A stretch of 64,000 nucleotides of DNA. Origin: Colwellia demingiae. GTDB lineage: Bacteria; Pseudomonadota; Gammaproteobacteria; Enterobacterales; Alteromonadaceae. Shown piece after piece: positions 29,985 to 39,480 of this stretch. The stretch's first letter is position 1, and every line of letters begins with the position of its first letter. The position numbers were made by a program, and so were the translations under genes. The stretch lies in assembly GCF_007954275.1 (NCBI RefSeq), contig NZ_VOLT01000011.1, positions 1-64,000 on the forward strand, read 5' to 3'. Under the pieces are notes generated by a model. That model was not told the DNA's origin, did no database searches, and saw only the letters and a list, made by a program, of their open reading frames with translations.

Positions 29985-30791
29985 ATGATCATAAAATCAC
30001 AATATCGGATTGTGTCCATTTACCTTATATTAGGATTGTTATGGATATTCTTTTCCGATATGGCTGTAGAATTTCTATTTGAAAATAAAGAACAACTAAT
30101 TTTTGCACAGAAGATTAAGGGTTGGTGCTTTATTACATTTACTGGATTACTTTTGTTCGTACTTATCAGTAGGGATATAAATAAAGTAAGCGCAGCAAAT
30201 ACTCAATTAATAAACAGTTATGAACAAACAATTAAGGGCTGGGTCCATGTGATGGATCTTCATAATAAAGAGACCAAAGATCACACTCAGCGTGTAACTA
30301 TAATGACGATTGAGTTGGCCAAGATATATGGGATAACCAATAAAGAAGAACTTGATATCATTGGGCGCGGGGCAGTCCTTCATGATATAGGAAAAATTGG
30401 TATATCTGATGCTGTTTTGCTTAAACAAGGAAAACTGGATGAAGACGAATGGTCTCAAATTAAAATGCATCCACAAATAGCACATGACATCATATCCAAT
30501 ATAACCTTTCTTAACCCGTCTATTGATATTCCATATTACCATCACGAAAAATGGGATGGCAGTGGTTACCCAACAGGTATCAAAGGCGAATCAATACCCA
30601 TTGCGGCAAGACTATTTGCAGTGATAGACGTTTGGGATGCGCTTATTCATCCTCGAGTTTACAAATCGGCTTGGCCAGAAAACAAAGTACTGAACTACAT
30701 CCAAGAAGGCTCAGGAAAGCATTTTGATCCAAAGATCGTAAAGATTTTCTTAGAAAACTACGAGAAAATAAAGGTGGAAGTTATATATTAG
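29985..30791 (+). CDS. HD-GYP-domain membrane protein (c-di-GMP phosphodiesterase candidate)
   Basis: This 268-residue protein has two N-terminal membrane helices (about 8-30 and 44-62), then a complete HD-GYP domain: H100 in KDHTQRV, VLHDIGKIGISD (H133-D134), H162, YYHHEKWDGSGYPTGIKGESIP (H186/H187 and GYP 194-196), ARLFAVIDVWDAL. All metal-binding residues typical of active enzymes are present, so c-di-GMP hydrolysis is likely. There is no sensor domain beyond the membrane region. Monocistronic, preceded by 250 bp without a gene. Confidence 0.9.
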   Translation: MIIKSQYRIVSIYLILGLLWIFFSDMAVEFLFENKEQLIFAQKIKGWCFITFTGLLLFVLISRDINKVSAANTQLINSYEQTIKGWVHVMDLHNKETKDHTQRVTIMTIELAKIYGITNKEELDIIGRGAVLHDIGKIGISDAVLLKQGKLDEDEWSQIKMHPQIAHDIISNITFLNPSIDIPYYHHEKWDGSGYPTGIKGESIPIAARLFAVIDVWDALIHPRVYKSAWPENKVLNYIQEGSGKHFDPKIVKIFLENYEKIKVEVIY

Positions 30792-30905
30792 CTCCCCTTG
30801 TATGCAATAAGACCGTCAGTACGGAAGGTTTCTACACTACAATTACAACCATTTTGTGCTAATACGCCTTTTATTCCGGCGACCACAATTTCTGCGACAG
30901 TAAAA
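30788..30905 (-). pseudogene. Possible gene remnant (C-terminal fragment)
   Basis: On the reverse strand, 39 sense codons are open before a stop: LFTVAEIVVAGIKGVL, then AQNGCNCSVETFRTDGLIAYKG. The composition is protein-like, but there is no start or upstream coding sequence (an in-frame TAA precedes it). It overlaps the HD-GYP stop codon. The parent gene was not recognised. Confidence 0.3.
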
Positions 30906-31243
30906 AGTTAGCTTCTACGCCTGTCACAAGACGGCTTCTTATTCGCGATTAACCTTCATTGGTACAATAAAACCGCTTTAGTTCAATTTCAAATAATGAC
31001 TTAATTAACCATGTTGTGTGCATCACTAGTGAATCATCCGTTCTATCTAACGCTGTTGGCAAGTAACGGTGTTTTAGGTTAAGTCTCAGCAAAATTACAT
31101 TTCACTATACGAAATCATCTTTCCGAATTTCAATCACTACTCAGTTGACACTTGTGTCAAGTTCGTGCGAGTCTGATATAACAATTTATCAGCAATATTT
31201 TTAATCTATATCAAAAAATATAATAAAAAACTAGGAAGAGAGT
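30792..31243. other. Intergenic region upstream of the NCS2 permease gene
   Basis: 452 bp without a complete gene. It holds the possible reverse-strand remnant at its left edge and a perfect palindrome at 31145-31160. Confidence 0.5.
31145..31160. promoter_or_regulatory. Perfect palindrome upstream of the NCS2 permease gene
   Basis: TTGACAC-TT-GTGTCAA is a perfect 7+7 inverted repeat, 84 bp before the permease start codon. It looks like an operator. The regulator is unknown. Confidence 0.5.
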
Positions 31244-32602
31244 ATGGAAATTTTATATCAAGTAGAAGATAAGCCGCCTATGGGTACTTCAATATTACTT
31301 GCAGCACAGCATTTACTCGCTGCTCTGGGAGCAATAATAACTGTGCCGTTAGTCGTTGGTGGCGTTTTGAATCTTCCGGTAGAGGATATTGTTGTATTGG
31401 TTAACGCTGCTATGCTGGTTTCAGGTGTGGTTACTATTATTCAATGTAAAGGGGTTGGGCCAGTTGGCATTAGGCTCCCTTGTGTTATGGGAACGAGTTT
31501 TACCTTTGTCGGCGTTTCTATCGCTATTGGATTCGAGCACGGAGTCGCAGGAATCTTAGGCTCCGCTTTAGTTGCATCACTTGTTATGATTATTGGCAGT
31601 TTTTTTATGCCTATGATTAGAAAATTTTTCCCACCAATAGTTACAGGCACGGTTGTGACCCTAATTGGACTGTCATTAATTCCAGTCGCAGTCGATTGGT
31701 TTGCAGGTGGTCAAGTAGGGCAAGAAGGGTATGCATCACTACCTAATTTAGCGATTGGATTATTTGTTTTAACAACGGTTATTCTTTTGTCTATTTTCGG
31801 CAAAGGGATTTTATCGGCAGCGGCTGTTGTCATTGGCATGGCACTGGGATTCATGGCATGTGTTGTTTTAGGATTAGTCGACTTTAAGCCAGTCCAAGAT
31901 TCTCCATTATTTGCTTTGCCAAGTCCTTTTCATTTTGGCTTAAGTTTTCCAATTAGTGGCATTATCGGTATGTCTATTGCCTACTTAGTTACAATAGTCG
32001 AATCTACAGGTGATTTCTTAGCATTATCAAATGTGACAAAAACAAAATTAACCGGAAAAAAATTATCTAGTGGAATATTATGCGATGGGTTAGGTTCAGC
32101 TTTGGCATCATTATTTTCTACTACACCTTTCTCCTCTTTCTCACAAAATGTAGGCATTGTTGGTATGACAGGCGTAGCAAGTCGCTATGTTGTTGCTATT
32201 ACTGGTGCAATGTTGATTCTTGCTGGTTTATTTCCAATAATTGGTGCCTTAGTGGTAGCTATACCTCTTCCTGTGCTTGGCGGTGCTGGTTTAGTTATGT
32301 TTGCAATGATAATCACAGCAGGGGTAAATATTTTATCTCACACTAAACATACTAAAAGAAATGGCATTATTATCGCGGTAACTATTGGCGCGGGTATGGC
32401 AGTAACTGTACGTCCTGAATTGTTAAGTCACTTACCCGATTTCCTTAAAATCATTCTTGCTTCAGGTATTACTACTGGCTCAGTAATTGCGTTGCTGTTA
32501 AATGCGGTTCTTCCTGATGGCGATATAATTGTTGAGACCGAAGAGGAAAACTCTGGCAACAGCGAAGTTGAAAGTTCCCCCAACTTGGTTCAAACACCTT
32601 AA
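31244..32602 (+). CDS. NCS2-family nucleobase permease (uracil/xanthine type)
   Basis: This 452-residue protein has about 12 to 14 hydrophobic segments. The opening GTSILLAAQHLLAALGAIITVPLVVG and the NCS2 signature SQNVGIVGMTGVASRYV (about 300-316) are clear, as is the conserved AYLVTIVESTGDFLAL with its membrane Glu. It imports uracil, xanthine or a related base with a cation. Starts at ATG with AGGAAGAG upstream. A palindromic operator candidate precedes it. It ends in a bidirectional hairpin shared with the two-component operon. Confidence 0.9.
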   Translation: MEILYQVEDKPPMGTSILLAAQHLLAALGAIITVPLVVGGVLNLPVEDIVVLVNAAMLVSGVVTIIQCKGVGPVGIRLPCVMGTSFTFVGVSIAIGFEHGVAGILGSALVASLVMIIGSFFMPMIRKFFPPIVTGTVVTLIGLSLIPVAVDWFAGGQVGQEGYASLPNLAIGLFVLTTVILLSIFGKGILSAAAVVIGMALGFMACVVLGLVDFKPVQDSPLFALPSPFHFGLSFPISGIIGMSIAYLVTIVESTGDFLALSNVTKTKLTGKKLSSGILCDGLGSALASLFSTTPFSSFSQNVGIVGMTGVASRYVVAITGAMLILAGLFPIIGALVVAIPLPVLGGAGLVMFAMIITAGVNILSHTKHTKRNGIIIAVTIGAGMAVTVRPELLSHLPDFLKIILASGITTGSVIALLLNAVLPDGDIIVETEEENSGNSEVESSPNLVQTP

Positions 32603-32620
32603 TAGCTTATCTATAACACA

Positions 32621-32642
32621 ATGGCCTGATTAATCAGGCCAT
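32621..32642. terminator. Perfect palindrome between convergent genes, probable bidirectional terminator
   Basis: ATGGCCTGATT and AATCAGGCCAT form a 22 bp perfect palindrome between the ends of the permease gene and the histidine kinase gene. No long T-run follows on either side. Confidence 0.55.
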
Positions 32643-32691
32643 TAGTAATACATTAGCATTCAATTATTTCGAAGTGATTTATTCAAAGTCT

Positions 32692-33981
32692 TTACTTCAA
32701 CGTGATAGAAATTTTAGTTCCTTGCTCACTTGAAAACGTTAATAACCAACCTTGTTGTTCACATAAACGCTTCACAATCGATAAGCCAAAACCATAGCCA
32801 GTACTTTGGCTACCTTTAACTGCGGGGTCGGTTATATTATCTGAAATGCTTGGTTCAATACCTGGACCTGTATCAGCAACAATAAGTGTTTTATCTTGCA
32901 TCTCAATGGTGACCTTGCCTTGTTGTGTATATTGAAAGGCATTGCCGATTAAGTTGTCTAGTAATACCGTTAACATACCTGATTGCGCATATACTTCTAC
33001 ATTACAATTGTCATTTACTGTCACTTCTATCGGTTTGTTATTGATGAGGTGATTCTGGTCAATAATAGATTGCTCAATTAATGGCAGTATTTTTATGTGT
33101 TTTTTGTCTACTTCGGTATGTTCTTCCCTCGCAAGCGTAAGTAGTGTGGTAACTGTTTGTTCCATTTGCGTACTCGCTTGGGATATACGATCGATAACAG
33201 GGTTATTTTCATCAGCAGAGTGTTGATTTCGATACACCTCTACCGCATTTTTAATAATGGCGACAGGTGTTCTAAGTTCATGGCTCACGTCACGAGTAAA
33301 GCATTTCTCTCTAACCAGGCTTTGGTTAATTCTCATCATAGCGGTTTCCAGCGTTTGCGCTAAAATTCCTATTTCATTATTTGGAAATTGTTCAGCAAAC
33401 TTATCTGGTATATTTTCAGGGGCAACACCATCAACTAAATCGGCGAGTTGCTTCAATGGGATAGCGGTTTTCCTGGCTAGGTGCCACGCGATTACAAAGG
33501 CAAGTAATACTAATATTAATCCTGCAATCAACATTAATTTTAAAATACCTTTTGTGAAAGGGCGAACTAACAACATTTCACTGACTTCTGCGACAAGATA
33601 AATGTTTTCTGATTTTGGTAGTGCTAACAAATGATAGTGCCGACCATCTTCCCCTGAAAATTCTTTTCTATTTGGTTCATCAATATATCGCTGTTTGATA
33701 TCATCAGGTAAGGTGTTTTTTGAGAAGTATAACTGCATATAGCTGACGCGAGAATCTGACCAAAACTTATTTTGGTCATAACCTTGTTGTAAATACTGTG
33801 CTTCTTGTCTAACTTCCCGTTCAATAAACTCATCCTCAATGTTATACATTAAGATGAAGCAAAACATGCACCAAACTGTGGAGATTACCAGGGTAAATAA
33901 ACAAAATTGGCTGACAATTTTTTTGCTTAAGCTATGAAACTTTATTGGTCGATTATTGCTATTGCTTGTTTTATTTTTCAT
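32692..33981 (-). CDS. Sensor histidine kinase of the 32.7-41.4 kb regulon
   Basis: This 429-residue protein has two membrane helices (about 22-45 and 150-170) flanking a periplasmic domain of about 100 residues, then HAMP, the dimerisation helix FTRDVSHELRTPVAIIKNAVEV (phospho-His in SHELRTP) and an ATPase domain with DNLIGNAFQYT (N box), VADTGPGIEP (G1) and GYGFGLSIVKRLC (G2). It overlaps the regulator gene by 11 bp, so the two are co-translated. The signal is unknown; neighbours suggest envelope or electrophile stress. Confidence 0.95.
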   Translation of the reverse strand: MKNKTSNSNNRPIKFHSLSKKIVSQFCLFTLVISTVWCMFCFILMYNIEDEFIEREVRQEAQYLQQGYDQNKFWSDSRVSYMQLYFSKNTLPDDIKQRYIDEPNRKEFSGEDGRHYHLLALPKSENIYLVAEVSEMLLVRPFTKGILKLMLIAGLILVLLAFVIAWHLARKTAIPLKQLADLVDGVAPENIPDKFAEQFPNNEIGILAQTLETAMMRINQSLVREKCFTRDVSHELRTPVAIIKNAVEVYRNQHSADENNPVIDRISQASTQMEQTVTTLLTLAREEHTEVDKKHIKILPLIEQSIIDQNHLINNKPIEVTVNDNCNVEVYAQSGMLTVLLDNLIGNAFQYTQQGKVTIEMQDKTLIVADTGPGIEPSISDNITDPAVKGSQSTGYGFGLSIVKRLCEQQGWLLTFSSEQGTKISITLK

Positions 33982-34681
33982 CGTTTTTTATATCGCTTTT
34001 TACATTTAATACGAAGCCAATGCCGTGCATCGTTTTTATCATAGGGTAATCAAAAGGCTTATCTAATACATTTCGCAACTGATATATATGAGATCTGAGC
34101 GCATCTGACTCTGTGGGTTCATCTCCCCATAGTTTCTGGGATAACTTTGAACGACTCACTACTTGAGGATATGCTTCAGCTAAAATAGATAGAATGCGAT
34201 AGCCCATACTATGTAATTCAAGCGGCGTTCCTGCACGTGTGACTTGCTGACTTTTCCTATCAATAATTAACTGGTCAAATGTTAAGGAATGATTGGTTTG
34301 TAGTAAATAGCGTCTTGATAAAGCGAGGCAGCGAACTTCTAGTTCTTCTAGAGAAAAGGGTTTTGTTAAATAATCATCAGCACCAAGAGTAAAACCCGAA
34401 ATTTTATCCTCAATGCTATCTCTTGCAGTTAGCATGATAACTGGCACGTGATGGTTAGCTTGTTTACGTAATTGTTTGCAAACCTCAAGTCCATCTATTA
34501 CTGGTAAATTTAAATCCAGAATGACTAAATCATAATGGTTAGTTAACGCCAGTTCCAATCCTTGATCGCCTTGGGTAGCAAAATCTAATACGTGACCTTT
34601 ATTTTCCATATAGTCAGAAATGTTTTGGGCGATATTATGCTGATCTTCGACGACTAGAATATATAAAGACTGATTATTCAT
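33971..34681 (-). CDS. OmpR-family response regulator of the regulon
   Basis: This 236-residue protein has a receiver domain ILVVEDQHNIAQNI, LVILDLNLPVIDGLEV (phospho-Asp about 56), MLTARD and GADDYLTKPF, followed by a winged-helix DNA-binding domain (about 130-230; LELHSMGYRILSILAEAYPQVVSRSKLSQKLWGDEPTESDALRSHIYQLRNVL). OmpR/PhoB-type regulators bind direct repeats spaced 10-11 bp. Four matching repeats precede neighbouring units, so they are the proposed targets. None is seen before this gene itself. Confidence 0.95.
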   Translation of the reverse strand: MNNQSLYILVVEDQHNIAQNISDYMENKGHVLDFATQGDQGLELALTNHYDLVILDLNLPVIDGLEVCKQLRKQANHHVPVIMLTARDSIEDKISGFTLGADDYLTKPFSLEELEVRCLALSRRYLLQTNHSLTFDQLIIDRKSQQVTRAGTPLELHSMGYRILSILAEAYPQVVSRSKLSQKLWGDEPTESDALRSHIYQLRNVLDKPFDYPMIKTMHGIGFVLNVKSDIKNDEK

Positions 34682-34734
34682 ACCATTTCTCGAATTTAAG
34701 TGTTCTTAACGCTTTCTTTGTTTAAAGGTATCGT

Positions 34735-34771
34735 TAAGGACTGAATAGCTAAGGACTGAATAGCTAAGGAC
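34735..34771 (+). repeat. 15 bp tandem repeat (2.4 copies)
   Basis: TAAGGACTGAATAGC occurs twice in a row and then partially (TAAGGAC). It lies between the regulator gene and the DJ-1 gene and covers part of the latter's 3' flank and the regulator's 5' flank. Confidence 0.75.
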
Positions 34772-34779
34772 AGATTATA

Positions 34780-35898
34780 TTACAACGTTTTTAACATTTC
34801 TTGCGCAGCTTTATAATCAGGCTTTGCAGTAATTAACTGATTTAATGTGGCTTTTGCATTAGCTGTTTGCCCTAATCTTAACTGCGTTTTTGCTATTTTC
34901 ATATCGATATTCGGATTGTTAAGCGCTTTTTGTGCTACTAACATCAAGGCTAATGATTGCTCAAAGTCGAGCGGTGTATTGGCCACTTTTAGGAAATAGA
35001 AGCCGTATACACCGACGAAAGATATAAGGTATTGTTCTTGGTTATTCGCAAGTGTTTCAAGTGCTGATTTGTCACCTGCAATAAATTTAGCTATTACAGC
35101 CAAGGTCTTATCTTCTAATTCTAGTTCGATTTTTACAGGTGTTAATCCTAAACTCTTCACTAAAGCCGTCGCGACATCTACCGTTGAAGTCGGGTTTTGC
35201 CCTGTGATTAAACGCCCGTCAATGGCGACATGACTTAACATGATTTCGCTTGATTGAAAGTTAGCGCCACGTTCGGTCAGTTTATCTTCAAGCATGAAAT
35301 CGAAATCGTTTATCCACTTTTGACCAAACAACTTTTCTTCTTGGTTAGTAAAACTGTTTATCGCTTTATTGGCAACCAAATAACTGCCATCTTTTAGTTT
35401 TACGTTAACTAATGCCGCAGGGCCGTGACAAACCGCAGCTATACTGCCTTGTTGTTGATATACCTGGGCAATAACTTGTTGTAGTGCCTTGTCTTTAGGT
35501 AAATCAAACATCGCACCTTTACCACCGACAACAAACACTGCATCATACGCTTTTGCATCTATTGAGGGAGTTGCAAGTGTATTATTAAGTTTGGCCATAA
35601 TAGCTTCATCAAGTAATACCTTTGCGTTATAACTTTTACTTGGGTCATATTTATCTGCTTCAACTTGACCGCCTTTTGGACTGGCGATATCAACGGTAAT
35701 GCCATTGTCTTTAAAAACTGAATAGGCTTTTGAAAATTCATCAAACTCATAACCAGGTTGCACTTCACCTTGTCCATTACCACTAACGATCATTAACACT
35801 TTTTGGTTACTTGTATCAGCCTGTACTTGTAATGTTGTTACTATCAGCGTCGCGAATAACGTGATTAATACTGATACGTATTTTTTTAAAATATTCAT
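34780..35898 (-). CDS. Exported DJ-1/PfpI protein with a C-terminal helical (TPR-like) domain
   Basis: This 372-residue protein has a signal peptide (about 1-28, VQA-DT). The DJ-1/PfpI domain (about 33-255) contains KVLMIVSGNG, GYEFDEFSKAYSVF (conserved Glu), VDIASPKGGQVE, VFVVGGKGAMFDLP and AAVCHGPAALVNV with nucleophile Cys157/His158. The C-terminal 100 residues are helical and end in a TPR-like IAKTQLRLGQTANAKATLNQLITAKPDYKAAQEML. Domain order is similar to the protein at 40284. Export of a DJ-1 enzyme is unusual. Promoter carries the RTTTCAC box. Confidence 0.9.
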   Translation of the reverse strand: MNILKKYVSVLITLFATLIVTTLQVQADTSNQKVLMIVSGNGQGEVQPGYEFDEFSKAYSVFKDNGITVDIASPKGGQVEADKYDPSKSYNAKVLLDEAIMAKLNNTLATPSIDAKAYDAVFVVGGKGAMFDLPKDKALQQVIAQVYQQQGSIAAVCHGPAALVNVKLKDGSYLVANKAINSFTNQEEKLFGQKWINDFDFMLEDKLTERGANFQSSEIMLSHVAIDGRLITGQNPTSTVDVATALVKSLGLTPVKIELELEDKTLAVIAKFIAGDKSALETLANNQEQYLISFVGVYGFYFLKVANTPLDFEQSLALMLVAQKALNNPNIDMKIAKTQLRLGQTANAKATLNQLITAKPDYKAAQEMLKTL

Positions 35899-35934
35899 TT
35901 ATCTGTCTCTTAAGTCTGAATCTAGTATGAATCA

Positions 35935-35969
35935 AGTGTGACAAAGACAACGTGAAACAGATGTGAAAC
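35935..35969 (-). promoter_or_regulatory. Regulator box and promoter of the exported DJ-1 gene (box A)
   Basis: In gene orientation: GTTTCAC-ATCT-GTTTCAC (35969 down to 35952), 11 bp, then a weak -10 CACACT. The box ends 54 bp before the start codon. It is one of four matching sites. Confidence 0.7.
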
Positions 35970-36005
35970 TGCTTTGGCTGAAAATCAATAATTTACAAAC
36001 ATGAC

Positions 36006-38489
36006 TCAAACATCAAACATTAGTTGCTTGACCGAACTTTTCAAACTATGTCGGCTCGCGTATACCCCTAATAATGTTACCGTACTCAAAATAATAGCTA
36101 ACGTAATGAACAAGATGAATAAATTTGGTTGATAAGTCAGTGAAAATTGAGATTGATAAATTAACATGCCGGTAATGTAAGTACCGGCTATCGAACCTAT
36201 TGCGATGATTAATGCGGTAATTAACCATTCGATAATATTTAACTGCAAACAGGTGCTTTTTAAAAAACCAAAGCTCATAATCACGCTGTTCTTCTTCTTT
36301 TCTTTACTTTCAAGTGCATTGATTGAGGACAGAATGACAATAATGGCGAGTAAAATAATCATCACGGCAAAACCACTAATGACTTTGGTGATCATGCCTA
36401 AGATGTCATCAAATTGTTTTGTTAATTCCTGTAGGGAGACCATTCTTATTGAGGGATGATTTGTCCACAATTGGCTAAGTAGTGGCCATTGATCATCGTT
36501 GAGTTCTAAACTTGCCATATTGTATTGAGGTGCGTTGATATGTTGGATGGCTGCTTGGGGCATTTGCACCCAGAAGGTAATTGAACCCGCGCCCGATTTA
36601 TATACATGACTTGCCGTAATAGTGAAGGTATAACTTTGTTGATGAATAATAAACGTAAGCTTATCTCCAAGAGACAAACCTAAATCTGTCATTACTTCTT
36701 CTTCAAGGGATATTTGTTGCCAGTTTTTAGTTTCTTTTTGCCACCATTGCCCTTGAACCAAATGGTTATTATTTGGAATAGTTTGACTCCAATGTAGTCT
36801 AATAGAGCGTGATAACGTCGCTAAGCTATCGCTGGGTTTCTCTGTAAATTTACTGAGTGCTTGGTCATTAATTTTCACTACTTTGGCATACAAGTAGGGT
36901 TTAGTTTGACGTAGACTAATATTATGGTCTTTAGACCATTGTTTGATCGCTTCCATTTCAGGCTGACTTGCTTGTGAAACCATCACATTACCGTCATGTG
37001 TTCTCTGGTATGAAACCATGGTGTCGCCTAAGTCTTTTAAAAGCATGAGCGTAAACAATAATAGAAATGTACTTAAGCCAATCCCCAGAATTTGAGTGCT
37101 TTTACTTAATAAACGCTGCTTCATCATAAATAGCGTAAAAGGGATGAGCCCTGAAAATCCTTGGGTAGCTTTCTCACCCAAGGTTAACACTGTCCAACTA
37201 ATCGCTGCCATTAACAGGATAGTGATTGAAATACTGCCGACTAACATCAGGGTTAATAAACCATTATCTGAGTACTTCACTGCGACTAAAACAAGAACCA
37301 CTAGGGCACATAGTTTGATGAAACCTAAAGACATGTTTTTTTGGTTTTGATGAAATAACTTCGCAACGGATGTTTGCCATAAGGTTAGCCAAACGGGCGC
37401 ATGAAAGACAGCAAAGAGTAATACACAGATCGCTATCGTTTTAGCCGTAAGCCAAAGCTCTAATTGCCAAGTAATCTCGACAAATGTTTCAGATAACCAA
37501 CCAAGGATCAACCAATGAAATACGCTGGATAAAATTGCCACTACCGGTATTAGTAGCAGTATATTAATGAGCCATTTAATGAGTGATAACTGTAAACCTG
37601 TTGCTTTTGTAGCACCTAAACTCATACAAACGGCTGAAAAGTACTGCTCTTTCTTCAAGTGTACTTGCGCTATTTGTTCAATAGCGATAGCGGCCATAAA
37701 GAATAAAATAATTGATGCTAAGCCTAAAAAATTCTCAGTACGTTGCCAAAATGAAGCTAACGGATGATCACCTTGTTTATGATGAATCTTCGCTGCGGGA
37801 AGTTGCGCTTGTTGCCACTCAATAAGTTGCTGTATTTGTGATTTTGATGCAGAAACTAGGTAACGATGCTGAATAAGATCTGTTGGAAACGCTAACTTTT
37901 CCATGTCATCAATGTTGACGATAGCTCGCATAGAAACATTATGTCCTTCCATCAATCTATCAGGCTCGTGAATTAACACCTTTGATACGATAAAGGTTAG
38001 CTCACCTATATTGATAGCATCACCAATCGACAGCGCTAAGCTGGCAAATAGGCGGCTATCTAACCAAATATTACCTGCATTAGGTCCACCGTTGGTAACA
38101 GTTGCAGGACTCTGCAAAGACGTTGAAGTGAGTAGTTTCCCTTGTAAGGGGTAATCACTTCCTACCGCTTTAAGTTTTGAACGTTGCCATTTACCGTTAT
38201 AGGTTAACGTTGCATTAATCTGCAATGTCTTGACCACATTCTCACTCAAATGAGTTAATGAAGTGAATTGATTCGTGGTTAAGTTATCTTTTTGAGTTAA
38301 AACCGCATCGGCACCCAAAAGGTTCTGTAAATTTCCTTGCAAGTATTTTTGAATGGTATTACTTGATAACGATAACGTGACAATAAAAATCATTAAAATG
38401 GCTTGAACCCAGCGTAGTAATTGTTGATGAGGCTGACGGTATTCTTGCGCAAAGTAGTGCCAAGCCAATTGCATATGATGGTTTAACAT
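36006..38489 (-). CDS. ABC transporter permease, FtsX/YbbP-type
   Basis: This 827-residue protein has the layout of large FtsX-like permeases: one N-terminal helix (about 27-45), a large periplasmic domain, a block of helices (about 255-480, including two consecutive membrane segments), a second periplasmic domain, and three C-terminal helices with an FtsX domain (VISGFAVMIILLAIIVILSSI ... SFGFLKSTCLQLNIIEWLITALIIAIGSIAGTYITG). Members of this group extrude or shuttle hydrophobic or protein substrates at the periplasmic face (LolCDE, MacB, YbbAP relatives). Overlaps the ATPase gene by 7 bp. Confidence 0.88.
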   Translation of the reverse strand: MLNHHMQLAWHYFAQEYRQPHQQLLRWVQAILMIFIVTLSLSSNTIQKYLQGNLQNLLGADAVLTQKDNLTTNQFTSLTHLSENVVKTLQINATLTYNGKWQRSKLKAVGSDYPLQGKLLTSTSLQSPATVTNGGPNAGNIWLDSRLFASLALSIGDAINIGELTFIVSKVLIHEPDRLMEGHNVSMRAIVNIDDMEKLAFPTDLIQHRYLVSASKSQIQQLIEWQQAQLPAAKIHHKQGDHPLASFWQRTENFLGLASIILFFMAAIAIEQIAQVHLKKEQYFSAVCMSLGATKATGLQLSLIKWLINILLLIPVVAILSSVFHWLILGWLSETFVEITWQLELWLTAKTIAICVLLFAVFHAPVWLTLWQTSVAKLFHQNQKNMSLGFIKLCALVVLVLVAVKYSDNGLLTLMLVGSISITILLMAAISWTVLTLGEKATQGFSGLIPFTLFMMKQRLLSKSTQILGIGLSTFLLLFTLMLLKDLGDTMVSYQRTHDGNVMVSQASQPEMEAIKQWSKDHNISLRQTKPYLYAKVVKINDQALSKFTEKPSDSLATLSRSIRLHWSQTIPNNNHLVQGQWWQKETKNWQQISLEEEVMTDLGLSLGDKLTFIIHQQSYTFTITASHVYKSGAGSITFWVQMPQAAIQHINAPQYNMASLELNDDQWPLLSQLWTNHPSIRMVSLQELTKQFDDILGMITKVISGFAVMIILLAIIVILSSINALESKEKKKNSVIMSFGFLKSTCLQLNIIEWLITALIIAIGSIAGTYITGMLIYQSQFSLTYQPNLFILFITLAIILSTVTLLGVYASRHSLKSSVKQLMFDV

Positions 38490-39268
38490 GATGCTACCAG
38501 CCTTTCATTTGTTGAGAGGTTTTTGGTGAGGTCATGTGTGGCATTTTTTTCAGTTTGTTGATCGCCGGCGGAGTTTCTCGATGATGTTTTGGTAAGCGCT
38601 CCATCGGCAAGTGAATAAATGTTCTGCGCTTTACTAGCCAGCGCATTGCTGTGAGTCACTATGATTAAACCGGCGTTATTTTCTTGGCAGCAGGCAAATA
38701 AAATATCAGAGATTTCATTTGCATTGTGTTGGTCTAAATTACCCGTTGGCTCATCGGCAAATATAAACTTAGGTGAAAAGACTAACGCACGGGCGATTGC
38801 AACGCGTTGTTGTTCTCCACCACTTAATTGAGATGGTTTATGATCAGCTCTATCAGACAAACCTACCTTTTCTAACCAGTGTCTCGCTTTGCTTATTGCT
38901 TGTTTATCACCACGTAACTTTAAAGGTAAAGCAATGTTGTGTAGAGCAGTTAACTCAGGTAATAAATGAAATTGTTGAAAAATAAAACCAATATCTGAAC
39001 GCAAGTTATCAAGTGTTGAGATGTGCTTATCATTGATAAAACTACCTTGACCAGAGCTGGGTTTTTCTAAACCTGAAAGCAGCATAAGTAAACTTGATTT
39101 ACCGGCACCTGAAGGACCTGTTATGGCATAGGATTGTCCTTGGCTTATTGATAAATCGAGGTTTTCAAATAAGGTAATAGTCGGTGACTTACTTTCAGAA
39201 GTCATGTTGTTAGAAGCAAGGTTACCAAAGGATTGAGAAACGTTTTTTAATTCAATTGAACAAGGCAT
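38483..39268 (-). CDS. ABC transporter ATPase, LolD/YbbA-like
   Basis: This 261-residue protein shows Walker [10 protein letters not shown] (51-59), Q-loop [14 protein letters not shown], signature [15 protein letters not shown] (148-162), Walker [15 protein letters not shown], and the H-loop IIVTHS. This is the LolD/MacB-type group (DEPTGNLD). It has a 20-residue insertion near the N-terminus ([15 protein letters not shown]) and a polar C-terminal tail. First gene of the two-gene ABC operon, preceded by box B. Confidence 0.93.
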   Translation of the reverse strand: MPCSIELKNVSQSFGNLASNNMTSESKSPTITLFENLDLSISQGQSYAITGPSGAGKSSLLMLLSGLEKPSSGQGSFINDKHISTLDNLRSDIGFIFQQFHLLPELTALHNIALPLKLRGDKQAISKARHWLEKVGLSDRADHKPSQLSGGEQQRVAIARALVFSPKFIFADEPTGNLDQHNANEISDILFACCQENNAGLIIVTHSNALASKAQNIYSLADGALTKTSSRNSAGDQQTEKNATHDLTKNLSTNERLVASC

Positions 39269-39300
39269 AAATTTGCACCACAGTAATAATTCATACTGCT

Positions 39301-39335
39301 ATCGTATGAAGCTGCTTGTGAAACGAATGTGAAAC
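39301..39335 (-). promoter_or_regulatory. Regulator box and promoter of the ABC operon (box B)
   Basis: In gene orientation: GTTTCAC-ATTC-GTTTCAC (39335 down to 39318), 11 bp, -10 TACGAT (39306 down to 39301). The box ends 50 bp before the ATPase start codon. Confidence 0.75.
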
Positions 39336-39404
39336 TCAAGAAAAACTAAAGAGAATTAAAATGTAATGCTGATTTATCGAATCGAGAACTGACCAAGTTT
39401 ATTG

Positions 39405-39439
39405 GTTTCACTTTTATTTCACACAAAGATAAATATAGT
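39405..39439 (+). promoter_or_regulatory. Regulator box and promoter of the gene at 39481 (box C)
   Basis: GTTTCAC-TTTT-ATTTCAC (39405-39422), 11 bp, -10 TATAGT (39434-39439). The box ends 59 bp before the start codon. With box B it forms a divergent promoter pair. Confidence 0.78.
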
Positions 39440-39480
39440 TCAGTTTTAATAACTCAAAAAACAACTCAAAAGAGTAAAAA

